Position numbers and translations under genes: made by a program. From positions 186,001-250,000 of the forward strand of contig CABMPP010000005.1 of assembly GCA_902388495.1 (NCBI GenBank): 64,000 nt of DNA, read 5' to 3'. Positions 1 through 7,124 of this stretch are shown here, piece by piece (the first letter of the stretch is position 1; every line of letters begins with the position of its first letter). The notes beneath the pieces are model-generated. The model was not told the DNA's origin. It saw only the letters and a list, made by a program, of their open reading frames with translations, and made no database searches. The stretch comes from an uncultured Bacteroides sp. (GTDB lineage: Bacteria; Bacteroidota; Bacteroidia; Bacteroidales; Bacteroidaceae).

Positions 1-846
1 AATGCTCCTGCCGAAGCTAAGGAAGTATTGAAAGCATGGATTGAAAACATGTACGATGCAGACAAGACGAAGGAACTCGCTCCGCAAATCGAAGCTATCA
101 TCGAACAAGGTGTAGCAGCAGGTTGCCCGATTAGCAAGGAACTGAAAGGCTTGACTCAATATCTGGTTAAACGCAGCCAGTGGATCATCGGTGGTGACGG
201 TGCTTCTTACGACATCGGTTACGGTGGTCTGGACCACGTGATTGCCAGCGGTAAGGACGTTAACATCCTGGTACTCGATACTGAGGTTTACTCCAACACA
301 GGCGGTCAGTCTTCCAAGGCTACTCCGGTAGGTGCAATCGCTAAGTTTGCTGCAGCCGGTAAGCGTGTACGCAAGAAAGACCTCGGTCTGATGGCTACTA
401 CTTACGGTTATGTATATGTTGCTCAAATCGCTATGGGTGCCGACCAGGCTCAGACTCTGAAGGCTATCCGCGAAGCAGAAGCATATCCCGGTCCGTCACT
501 CATCATCGCTTACGCTCCGTGTATCAACCACGGTTTGAAGCAAGGTATGGGTAAGAGCCAGGCTGAAGAAGAAAAAGCCGTGAAGTGCGGTTACTGGCAC
601 TTGTGGCGTTACAACCCGGCTTTGGAAGCTGAAGGCAAGAATCCGTTCCAGCTCGATAGCAAAGAACCGGATTGGAGTGGTTTCCAAGACTTCCTGAAGG
701 GTGAAGTTCGTTACGCATCCGTAATGAAACAATATCCGCAAGAAGCTGACGAACTGTTCAAAGCAGCCGAAGAGAATGCTAAATGGCGTTACAACAGCTA
801 CAAGCGTCTGTCCAAAGAAAACTGGGGCGCTGAAGTTGCTGAATAA
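1..846 (+). CDS. nifJ: Pyruvate:ferredoxin (flavodoxin) oxidoreductase, C-terminal part
   Basis: Catalyses CoA-dependent oxidative decarboxylation of pyruvate to acetyl-CoA in the cytoplasm, reducing ferredoxin or flavodoxin. The reading frame is open from base 1, so only the last 281 residues are present and the true start lies upstream. The thiamine-diphosphate site is visible: GDGASYDIGYGG followed by LDTEVYSNTGGQSS, which is nearly diagnostic of this family. The C-terminal stretch with NHGLKQGMGKSQ and the closing KRLSKENWG region also fit full-length single-chain enzymes of about 1,180 residues. A strong hairpin terminator follows at 873-905, so this is the last gene of its transcript. 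The assignment is near certain; the only limit is the missing N-terminal part. Confidence 0.97.
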   Translation, partial: NAPAEAKEVLKAWIENMYDADKTKELAPQIEAIIEQGVAAGCPISKELKGLTQYLVKRSQWIIGGDGASYDIGYGGLDHVIASGKDVNILVLDTEVYSNTGGQSSKATPVGAIAKFAAAGKRVRKKDLGLMATTYGYVYVAQIAMGADQAQTLKAIREAEAYPGPSLIIAYAPCINHGLKQGMGKSQAEEEKAVKCGYWHLWRYNPALEAEGKNPFQLDSKEPDWSGFQDFLKGEVRYASVMKQYPQEADELFKAAEENAKWRYNSYKRLSKENWGAEVAE

Positions 847-872
847 TTCCAGGAATTAAAATAAAGTAATAG

Positions 873-905
873 AGGCTGCTCCGTGAACCGGATGCAGCCT
901 TTATT
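873..905 (+). terminator. Rho-independent terminator after nifJ
   Basis: A perfect 7-bp stem, AGGCTGC pairing with GCAGCCT (873-879 with 894-900), is followed by TTATTTGTT. It sits 26 bases after the nifJ stop codon. Confidence 0.8.
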
Positions 906-933
906 TGTTAATAACCATAAAAAATGTAATATT

Positions 934-1122
934 ATGATTGGACTTATTGTTTGGATTATCGGTGTAGTACTGGCCGTAAAAGCTGTACTCGAGATTATGA
1001 AGTGGAATGTGGACGGAGTAAAAAAATTGCTCGTAGCCATTCTTGTATTGATCACCAGTTGGTTAGGCTTAGCCGTTTACTACTTCTGGGGAAGAGAGAA
1101 CTTACCGCAAATATTGAAGTAA
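934..1122 (+). CDS. Small two-helix membrane protein, PLDc_N-like
   Basis: A 62-residue hydrophobic protein starting MIGLIVWIIGVVLAVKAVLE. The ATG at 934 was preferred because a longer in-frame start at 883 would begin inside the nifJ terminator. Two membrane segments are visible, about residues 2-19 and 30-50, joined by a charged loop (KWNVDGVKK). The end YYFWGREN resembles the PLDc_N family of short membrane proteins found in Bacteroidota, whose role is unknown. Function cannot be stated; it may be a stress or envelope protein. It stands alone between nifJ and a metal-type operon. Confidence 0.6.
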   Translation: MIGLIVWIIGVVLAVKAVLEIMKWNVDGVKKLLVAILVLITSWLGLAVYYFWGRENLPQILK

Positions 1123-1226
1123 GTTTTAAGCTTTCCGTGCAAGAGATGAAACAAGAAATAACATAAGTCATTGTTTCATTCTCAATAAAAGTATTTATCT
1201 TCGTCCCCGACTTAACGAGCAAACGG

Positions 1227-1553
1227 ATGAAGATAAAGGCTAAAAGCAGAATTGTCATCGCATGGGTGTTACTCATAACACTCATGCCACTTTTCGTGGT
1301 GAAGGCTGTCCATTTCCACGATAGTAAGACGTCTGCCTGCCAGTCTACCAAAGGGCATACTCACAGCCCCGGCGACCAATGTCTCATCTGCCAGTTTACG
1401 CTCTCTCCTTTCACCCAGGCCGAATCGCTTCAAATTCACGTATTTGTTTCTGTCTTTGATCTCGAACCGGCCCACTATACGGATAAGGACTGCATTACTA
1501 TGCTCTATCCTTATCATCTGCGTGCCCCTCCCACCCAATCTTTCATATTATAA
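1227..1553 (+). CDS. Small His/Cys-rich exported or membrane protein
   Basis: A 108-residue protein with one N-terminal hydrophobic segment (residues about 9-25) that could be an uncleaved signal anchor. The rest would be periplasmic and carries many possible metal ligands: HFHDS, GHTHSPGDQ, and a CLIC motif (Cys-x-x-Cys). The family is not one I can name with certainty. Its position 36 bases before a TonB-dependent receptor and a His-rich lipoprotein points to a shared job in metal or metal-chelate uptake (inference). A TATCTTCG box at 1196-1203, one mismatch from the Bacteroides -7 consensus, lies 23 bases upstream of the ATG. Confidence 0.6.
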   Translation: MKIKAKSRIVIAWVLLITLMPLFVVKAVHFHDSKTSACQSTKGHTHSPGDQCLICQFTLSPFTQAESLQIHVFVSVFDLEPAHYTDKDCITMLYPYHLRAPPTQSFIL

Positions 1554-1589
1554 CTCTCTCTATCAACTAATTTAGAATGATTGGAATTT

Positions 1590-3749
1590 ATGCGTATCAG
1601 ATATATTTTGGGTACGCTGGGAATTTGTATCACCTCAACAGCTTATTCACAGGTTGCTGACTCTGTCAAGAGTGTGTCTTTGTCCGAAGTGGTTGTGACG
1701 GAATCATACCGCCATGCCCAAAGTAAAAAGACAGCGCTTACGGTCGACGTGCTCCGGGAAGACTTCCTGAACAGGCACTTCACCGGCAATCTGGTACAAG
1801 CTATAGAGAACGTTCCCGGTGTACAGTCGATGGATATCGGTGCAGGGTTTTCCAAACCTATGATAAGAGGATTGGGATTCAACCGCATTGCCGTATCCGA
1901 GAATGGAATAAAACAGGAAGGCCAACAATGGGGTGCCGATCATGGATTGGAAATCGATGCCTTCAATGTGGAAGGAGTACAAATACTGAAAGGTCCGTCT
2001 TCGCTGCTGTATGGAAGCGATGCCATGGGAGGTGTCATCGAGATACTTCCGGCTGCGATGCCGATGGAGAACCAAGTATTTGGAGAAGCGTCCTTTCTAT
2101 ATAAGTCCGTGAACGATGGATTTGGCGGTTCGTTGATGCTGGGCGTGAAGAAAGGCCCGTGGTTGCTACGGGGACGATTCTCGGAACAGCATTTCGGTGA
2201 TTACCGTGTGCCCACAGATACCGTCGTTTACCTGACTCAGCTAATGCCTGTATATGGAAGGCGGCTGAAGAATACCGCCGGCTATGAACGTAATGCCAGC
2301 TTCTTTGCATCTTATGATGCCAAGAAGCGATACCGTTCGGACTATTCCGTCAGCAACGCCTACCAAAAGATGGGATTCTTTCCGGGAGCACATGGCATTC
2401 CTGATATCTCCCGTCTGCAAGACGACGGCGACAGCCGGAACATCGACCTGCCCAACAGTTGGGTGAACCACCTCAAAGCGAGTACACACCAGCAGTATGC
2501 GTGGGATGGGCTGATCCTTTCCGGTGACTTGGGCTATCAGTATAACCACCGCGAAGAATGGAGCTCGTTTCATACCCACTATGGCACGCAACCCGTACCG
2601 GAGAAAGACCCGGACAAGGAACTGGCCTTCATGCTCCACACACTCAGTGCTTCGCTGAAGCTGCGCATCATCCGTTCTTCTTCGTGGGAACATACACTGG
2701 GATGGGATATGCAGGGACAGAAGAATACCATTGCGGGATATTCGTTCCTGCTGCCGGAATACAAGCGGCTGACTACCGGCGGTTTCTGGCTCTCGACCTG
2801 GCGTCCCAGCAATCGGCTTTCCATCAGTGGAGGAGTGCGATACGACTACGGAAAGATAGACATTACGCCATACCAAGATCCTTATCTGGAAGAATATCTT
2901 CGGGAGCAAGGCTATCCGGAAGATAAAATAGCCGAGAATGAATGGCGCAGCTATCCGGTCAACCGAAGTTTCGGAGACTACTCCTGCTCTATCGGAATGG
3001 TGTGGAATCCGTCTGCCATGCACATGCTGAAGGTAAACATCGGCCGTAGCTTCCGCTTGCCGGGAGCTAATGAGTTGGCTTCCAACGGGGTGCATCATGG
3101 TACGTTCCGTCACGAACAGGGGGATGCCTCCCTCGATTCCGAGCATGGGTGGCAATTGGATGCTTCTTATGACTTCACGTACAAGGGCTTGCATTTTGCA
3201 CTGTCGCCCTTTGCCAGTTGGTTTGACAATTACATCTACCTGCAACCCACAGGTGAATGGTCTGTTTTGCCCCATGCCGGACAAATCTACCGTTACACCG
3301 GTGCAAGGGCTGTCTTCCTGGGAGGTGAAACCAGCGTAAGCATTGACATCCTCCGCAGTCTGAACTATCGGTTCAGCGGTGAATACGTCTATACTTACAA
3401 TCGTGATGACCATACGGCACTCAGCTTCTCGCCGCCTGCCTCCATGCGCAATACACTGACGTGGCACCGGAAGAGATATGAGCTGTATGTAGAACACCAG
3501 GGCATTGCTTCGCAAAACCGTATCGCACGGAATGAAGATCCCACGTCCGGAGCCAATCTGTTGCACCTGGGTGGAAGCCTCCGCCTGCCGATAGCCGGAA
3601 CGGAAGTAGAGCTGTCCCTTACTGCCCGCAATCTATTGAATACGAAGTATTACAATCATCTGAGTTTTTACAGGAAGGTAGAAATCCCGGAACCGGGACG
3701 TAACTTCCAGCTATTTATTAAAGTACCATTTAAACAAATTCTAAAATGA
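1590..3749 (+). CDS. TonB-dependent outer-membrane receptor, probably metal or metal-chelate
   Basis: A 719-residue outer-membrane receptor. A signal peptide ends near AYSQ; the ATG at 1590 is preferred to an upstream TTG at 1581. The plug domain shows KPMIRGLGFNRIAV and KGPSSLLYGSDAMGG, as in siderophore, heme and ZnuD-like receptors, and no carboxypeptidase-like extension as in SusC proteins. The barrel ends with a typical aromatic C-terminal strand (FQLFIKVPFKQILK). Several extracellular-looking stretches are His-rich, such as SSFHTHYG and NGVHHGTFRHEQGD. It overlaps the next gene by the ATGA tetranucleotide, indicating translational coupling with a His-rich lipoprotein. Zinc or copper is a plausible substrate; heme or siderophore is not excluded. 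Confidence 0.85.
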   Translation: MRIRYILGTLGICITSTAYSQVADSVKSVSLSEVVVTESYRHAQSKKTALTVDVLREDFLNRHFTGNLVQAIENVPGVQSMDIGAGFSKPMIRGLGFNRIAVSENGIKQEGQQWGADHGLEIDAFNVEGVQILKGPSSLLYGSDAMGGVIEILPAAMPMENQVFGEASFLYKSVNDGFGGSLMLGVKKGPWLLRGRFSEQHFGDYRVPTDTVVYLTQLMPVYGRRLKNTAGYERNASFFASYDAKKRYRSDYSVSNAYQKMGFFPGAHGIPDISRLQDDGDSRNIDLPNSWVNHLKASTHQQYAWDGLILSGDLGYQYNHREEWSSFHTHYGTQPVPEKDPDKELAFMLHTLSASLKLRIIRSSSWEHTLGWDMQGQKNTIAGYSFLLPEYKRLTTGGFWLSTWRPSNRLSISGGVRYDYGKIDITPYQDPYLEEYLREQGYPEDKIAENEWRSYPVNRSFGDYSCSIGMVWNPSAMHMLKVNIGRSFRLPGANELASNGVHHGTFRHEQGDASLDSEHGWQLDASYDFTYKGLHFALSPFASWFDNYIYLQPTGEWSVLPHAGQIYRYTGARAVFLGGETSVSIDILRSLNYRFSGEYVYTYNRDDHTALSFSPPASMRNTLTWHRKRYELYVEHQGIASQNRIARNEDPTSGANLLHLGGSLRLPIAGTEVELSLTARNLLNTKYYNHLSFYRKVEIPEPGRNFQLFIKVPFKQILK

Positions 3750-4234
3750 AAGCAAGATTATTTATCACTGCATTGTGCCTATTAACCAGTATAACATTCT
3801 TCTCTTCTTGCGACGACGATAAAGGAGATGTAACGCCTCCCGCCATCAGCTTGATAGAACCCGAAGAAGGACAGGAACTGCTGATAGGCAGCCCGAACGG
3901 CGTACATCTTGAAATGGATCTGTCGGACGACGTTGAGTTGCAATCTTACAGAATCAACATACACAGCAACTTCGACAATCACGGCCATACGCCGAGTACC
4001 AAAGCAGACGACGGAACCGTAGCCTTCACATTCGACAAAGTGTATGACGATGCTGCCGGCAAGAAAAATCATCATGTACACAATCATGACATCAAGATTC
4101 CCGCCAATGCAACGCCGGGAAACTATCATCTGATGATTTATTGTACGGATGCCGCCAAGAACGAAACTTACATTGCCCGCAACATCAAGCTGAGTACGAC
4201 GGCGGAGGAAGATCATGACCATGATGAAGACTAA
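3746..4234 (+). CDS. DUF4625-type His-rich lipoprotein
   Basis: A 162-residue lipoprotein: signal sequence MKARLFITALCLLTSITFFSSC with lipobox FSSC at residue 22, followed by acidic DDD. The body matches the Bacteroidota DUF4625 pattern (PPAISLIEPEEGQ, an Ig-like beta fold, and GNYHLMIYCTDAAKNE). It is notable for histidines: NHGHTPS, KKNHHVHNHD and the C-terminal EEDHDHDED, all good soft-metal ligands. Translationally coupled to the receptor upstream, it is probably the surface-exposed or periplasmic binding partner of that receptor. The domain's function is not established; metal binding is inferred from composition and context. Confidence 0.8.
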   Translation: MKARLFITALCLLTSITFFSSCDDDKGDVTPPAISLIEPEEGQELLIGSPNGVHLEMDLSDDVELQSYRINIHSNFDNHGHTPSTKADDGTVAFTFDKVYDDAAGKKNHHVHNHDIKIPANATPGNYHLMIYCTDAAKNETYIARNIKLSTTAEEDHDHDED

Positions 4235-4248
4235 ACGTTGCACACTCT

Positions 4249-4294
4249 AAAAAAAATGATTGCCGGGTACTAAGTCCCGACAATCATTTTTTTT
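4249..4294. terminator. Bidirectional terminator between convergent genes
   Basis: ATGATTGCCGGG pairs with CCCGACAATCAT (one mismatch) around an 8-base loop, flanked by an A-run on the left and a T-run on the right. It can therefore end both the plus-strand metal operon and the minus-strand HU-like gene. Confidence 0.85.
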
Positions 4295-4301
4295 ATTCCG
4301 A

Positions 4302-4820
4302 TTATCCTAAAGGATTTTCGCCCTGGTCACCATCAGAGCCTCCTCCTTCATTTCCGCCACCGCTGGTATTGCCATTACCACCGACATTGGATGAGCCTCC
4401 TCCCAGGTTTGCCACATTTTCAAAACTTACCCCATTCAGCATAGCACGTGTCACCCCGCCACCCGTAGCAGGCCGTCTATACTCCGGTGTAAACTGGCAC
4501 CACAACGTCGTAATCTGCTGCGGGCTCACCTTATCGGCAGTCTCTACTCCTTTGCTGGTGCTGCGTGCACGCATCGTAAAAGTTCCCAACCCATCCAGCC
4601 TGACCGTGCGGCTGTTGAGCAACTGTTCCCGCATCACGCTCATCAGGTTTCTCACTACGTCGTGGACGTCACCCGGAGTTGCCATAGACTTTTCTGCAAT
4701 CAACTCACCAAGCTCATTGGTAGTCACTACTTTCTTTGACTTCACCAGGTTGATGTGCCACAACTTCTTACCATCTTTCGTTTCTTTTGCCGATTGAACT
4801 GCTTTGTACAATAATGCCAT
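4302..4820 (-). CDS. HU-like DNA-binding protein (HU-HIG type) with Gly-rich tail
   Basis: A 172-residue member of the Bacteroidota HU-related family. Residues about 1-125 hold the HU-like fold: MALLYKAVQSAKETKDGKKL, the dimerisation stretch, and RTVRLDGLGTFTMRARS in place of the usual HU DNA-binding arm. The last 35 residues are a low-complexity Gly/Asn/Ser tail (GGGSSNVGGNGNTSGGG) typical of this subfamily. Such proteins bind DNA and are numerous in Bacteroides, but individual roles are unknown. It is monocistronic. A 12-bp palindrome and a -7-like box lie just upstream of the start. Confidence 0.85.
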   Translation of the reverse strand: MALLYKAVQSAKETKDGKKLWHINLVKSKKVVTTNELGELIAEKSMATPGDVHDVVRNLMSVMREQLLNSRTVRLDGLGTFTMRARSTSKGVETADKVSPQQITTLWCQFTPEYRRPATGGGVTRAMLNGVSFENVANLGGGSSNVGGNGNTSGGGNEGGGSDGDQGENPLG

Positions 4821-4864
4821 AATACTAATTTTTTTAGAATGAATAATTTCTGTTGATACTCTCT

Positions 4865-4889
4865 GTAATCGATTACGGTTGCGAAGATA
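4865..4889 (-). promoter_or_regulatory. Putative promoter and palindromic operator of the HU-like gene
   Basis: On the minus strand TATCTTCG (4882-4889) differs by one base from TAnnTTTG. The perfect 12-bp palindrome GTAATCGATTAC (4865-4876) follows it immediately, covering the expected transcription start. Confidence 0.4.
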
Positions 4890-5079
4890 CTACAGCCGAA
4901 AACGGCATGGTGCTTTAAATGGCTTTACTTGTCCTTTCGAGGAAACGAAAAGAAGGGGAAATGAGGTGCCAAGGCATTGATAATCAAGAATCAAAAAAAA
5001 CTTTCAGAAAAATGAAATATTTCCAGAAAAGGCTGGAATCAAAAGATATGTAGAAGGTATGAAAGAAGGTACAAACTCA

Positions 5080-5151
5080 TTGCAGCAATGATTTCAGAAA
5101 ACATTGCTGCAATAATCTCAGAAATCATTGGAGCAATGTTTTCTGAAATCA
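5080..5151. repeat. Three 24-bp tandem imperfect repeats with nested dyads
   Basis: Three consecutive 24-base units start at 5080, 5104 and 5128. Each contains a TTGCNGCAA-like dyad followed by a TTTCWGAAA-like dyad about 12 bp later. Units 1 and 3 together form a perfect 21-bp inverted repeat (5087-5107 with 5133-5153). More TTTCAGAAA copies occur upstream near 5002 and 5020. The array lies in the 412-bp divergent gap between the HU-like gene and the AraC-type regulator; I see no gene in that gap. Confidence 0.8.
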
Positions 5152-5217
5152 TTCAAAAGGAGAAAACAAACAATTTAAATGTCCCTTTTTTACACCCATC
5201 CAATAAAACAAAGCACT

Positions 5218-5225
5218 TATCTTTG
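5218..5225 (+). promoter_or_regulatory. -7 promoter box of the AraC-type gene
   Basis: TATCTTTG matches the Bacteroides TAnnTTTG consensus and ends 7 bases before the ATG at 5233. The transcript would have almost no leader. The box falls inside a longer open frame beginning at 5179, which argues for the 5233 start. Confidence 0.55.
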
Positions 5226-5232
5226 TGAACAA

Positions 5233-6066
5233 ATGAATAAGTTTAAAGCCATACAACCATCAGCTCCACTTGCACCATACGTGAAGCAATATTGGTTCGT
5301 AACAATAGAAGATGTTACGCTGACCTCACAACGTCTTGTACCATTCGGATGTACAGCATTAAGCTTCCATAAGGGAGACCGCACTTATTCATCGCTCGAA
5401 AATGATTATTTACCTCAGTCACACCTGCATGGTATAACAACAAACTATACGAATCTCTCCTTCTCCGGGTTAATTGATTTTATCTGTATCATTTTTCAGC
5501 CTGCGGGAGCCAAAGCGTTTTTTAAAATGCCCCTCAATGAATTCAATGCCACCCCCATTCCACTTGATATCTTAGGCGATTCTGAATTATCCGAATTAGC
5601 TCGGCAGCTCAATGAAACAGCAAATGATTCGGCATGCACTCAGCTTATCGAACATTTTCTATACCAGCGTATCAGCCAACTTAATAAATATAACAATATA
5701 CGAATGAATGCTGCTATAGATATGATTTATAAAGGGCCAACCGATGTCAATCATTTGGCTGAGGCAGTATGTCTAAGTTATAAACAGTTTAAACGTATTT
5801 TCCTTGAAAGCATCGGTATCAATCCAAAAGATTTCTCACAAATTATACGCTTTCAGAAAGTTCATCACCTATTACAATTACACACTGACATGACATTAGA
5901 CAAATTGGCCGATGAATGCGGATATTATGATAAATCACACTTGATTAAAGAGATGAAAGAATTCTCCGGCTTTACACCTGCAGAACTTCTTGAAGCTTGC
6001 GATCCCACCTATTCTGCCTATCACGGATTATTTCGTTCGGCGTTTATCAACCTTCCTCTCGAATAA
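5233..6066 (+). CDS. AraC-family transcriptional regulator
   Basis: A 277-residue regulator. The N-terminal half (IQPSAPLAPYVKQYWFV through FSGLIDFICIIFQPAGAKAFF) is the DUF6597-like effector region found in many Bacteroidota AraC proteins. The C-terminal half holds two helix-turn-helix motifs: VNHLAEAVCLSYKQFKRIF and LDKLADECGYYDKSHLIKEM, followed by FSGFTPAELL. The start at 5233 is set by the -7 box directly in front of it. The PanE-like gene follows after 23 bases, so the two are probably co-transcribed and the regulator may control it. The base composition is clearly more AT-rich than that of neighbouring genes, a hint of separate acquisition. Confidence 0.85.
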   Translation: MNKFKAIQPSAPLAPYVKQYWFVTIEDVTLTSQRLVPFGCTALSFHKGDRTYSSLENDYLPQSHLHGITTNYTNLSFSGLIDFICIIFQPAGAKAFFKMPLNEFNATPIPLDILGDSELSELARQLNETANDSACTQLIEHFLYQRISQLNKYNNIRMNAAIDMIYKGPTDVNHLAEAVCLSYKQFKRIFLESIGINPKDFSQIIRFQKVHHLLQLHTDMTLDKLADECGYYDKSHLIKEMKEFSGFTPAELLEACDPTYSAYHGLFRSAFINLPLE

Positions 6067-6089
6067 CAAATATCAAAATATACATAATC

Positions 6090-7058
6090 ATGAAAATCTT
6101 AATTTACGGAGCAGGAGTTATCGGTTGTACTTATGGCTGGCAACTAGCCAAAGCAGGACACGAGATCTGTGTTTTGGTCAGAAAAAGTAAAAGACAGACT
6201 ATCGAGCAAAATGGAATTAGCATTTATTGTTGCGATTATAGGAATGGCGAAGAAGTAACCGAAAAGATCGTTTTTCGTCCAGAGATCATTGATACCCTTA
6301 CTTCTAACAATGATTTCGAATATATTATCGTCGCTACAAACCACCTTAATTTAGAGGAAGTATTACTAAGCCTGAAAGACTCGGCAGGAAAGGCCCATAT
6401 CCTTTTCTTCCAGAATATTTGGTATAATGATCTTGAAAAGATAAACACTACTCTCACAAGCGGACAATACTTTTTCGGTTTCCCCTTTATGGCAGGAGGC
6501 GGAAAAAATGAAAAAGAACTCACCAGCATTATTTCCGGCTCTAAATATTCCAAAACAATGCTTGGCGAAATTGATGGTGAAATAACACCCCGAATACAAA
6601 AGATAGCAGAAGCAATGGCAAAAGCAAATATGAGACCATTCATTTCCAAAGAGATAAAGACTTGGCTCATTCCTCATTGTGCCTTTATCACCGTACTCTC
6701 AATCGGCATCCTCAAAGCAGGAAATACGATGGAAGCTTTTCTCAATAATACTCCTATTATCAAAGAAACAATCATGGGAATCAGAGAAAGCTTCCATATA
6801 TGCAAAGAACTGGGAATCAATCCTAAAAAAGAGAAAGTGAACAAACTATATTATCTACCTTTATTCATTAGTGTTCCTATTATAAAGAAGATTTTCAGTG
6901 ATACTTCTATGCAAGCCATGTTCAACGGATTCCTGAGACACTCAACTGATGAGATAACAATGCTGATCGACCAGATTCTTTCTGATGGGGGCAAATATTC
7001 CGTTCCAACAGTTTACTTAAAGAGACTATATGATACTTTTTCACTTTTCAAAAAGTGA
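6090..7058 (+). CDS. Ketopantoate reductase (PanE/ApbA)-like NADP-binding protein
   Basis: A 322-residue protein whose N-terminus MKILIYGAGVIGCTYGWQLA is a Rossmann nucleotide-binding motif (GAGVIG) as in 2-dehydropantoate 2-reductase. The ATG at 6090 was chosen because longer versions overlap the upstream gene. The length fits the family and the C-terminal helical domain is recognisable. However, where true PanE proteins have W-x-K with a catalytic lysine, this protein reads IKTWLIPHCAF, so the lysine seems absent. It may reduce another 2-oxo acid or have lost that activity. It follows the AraC-type gene by 23 bases and shares its AT-rich composition. Confidence 0.75.
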   Translation: MKILIYGAGVIGCTYGWQLAKAGHEICVLVRKSKRQTIEQNGISIYCCDYRNGEEVTEKIVFRPEIIDTLTSNNDFEYIIVATNHLNLEEVLLSLKDSAGKAHILFFQNIWYNDLEKINTTLTSGQYFFGFPFMAGGGKNEKELTSIISGSKYSKTMLGEIDGEITPRIQKIAEAMAKANMRPFISKEIKTWLIPHCAFITVLSIGILKAGNTMEAFLNNTPIIKETIMGIRESFHICKELGINPKKEKVNKLYYLPLFISVPIIKKIFSDTSMQAMFNGFLRHSTDEITMLIDQILSDGGKYSVPTVYLKRLYDTFSLFKK

Positions 7059-7092
7059 AAATCGACTCAATATTCGCTTTTTGAAAAGTGAA
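7040..7092. terminator. Inverted repeat between convergent genes, probable bidirectional terminator
   Basis: A perfect 16-bp inverted repeat, TTCACTTTTCAAAAAG (7040-7055) with CTTTTTGAAAAGTGAA (7077-7092). The left arm can also fold alone as a TTTTCACTTTT/AAGTGAAAA hairpin overlapping the PanE-like stop codon. It separates that gene from the convergent sensor gene. Confidence 0.65.
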
Positions 7093-7124
7093 TTCTATAA
7101 TATTAGAGAAAAATCCAATTCACT

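Noticed and set aside
1171..1203. Strong promoter for the His-rich operon
   Set aside because: TATCTTCG has one mismatch and the nearest TTG is 22 bases away inside an ATGAAACAA/TTGTTTCAT hairpin; kept only as a remark under the gene.
2241..3566. 441-codon minus-strand frame opposite the TonB receptor
   Set aside because: Lies wholly within a convincing receptor gene and shows no family resemblance.
5080..7092. Mobile element carrying the AraC/PanE-like cassette
   Set aside because: AT-rich and flanked by repeats, but the two flanking repeats do not match each other and there is no integrase or transposase, so only a weak hint of transfer remains.
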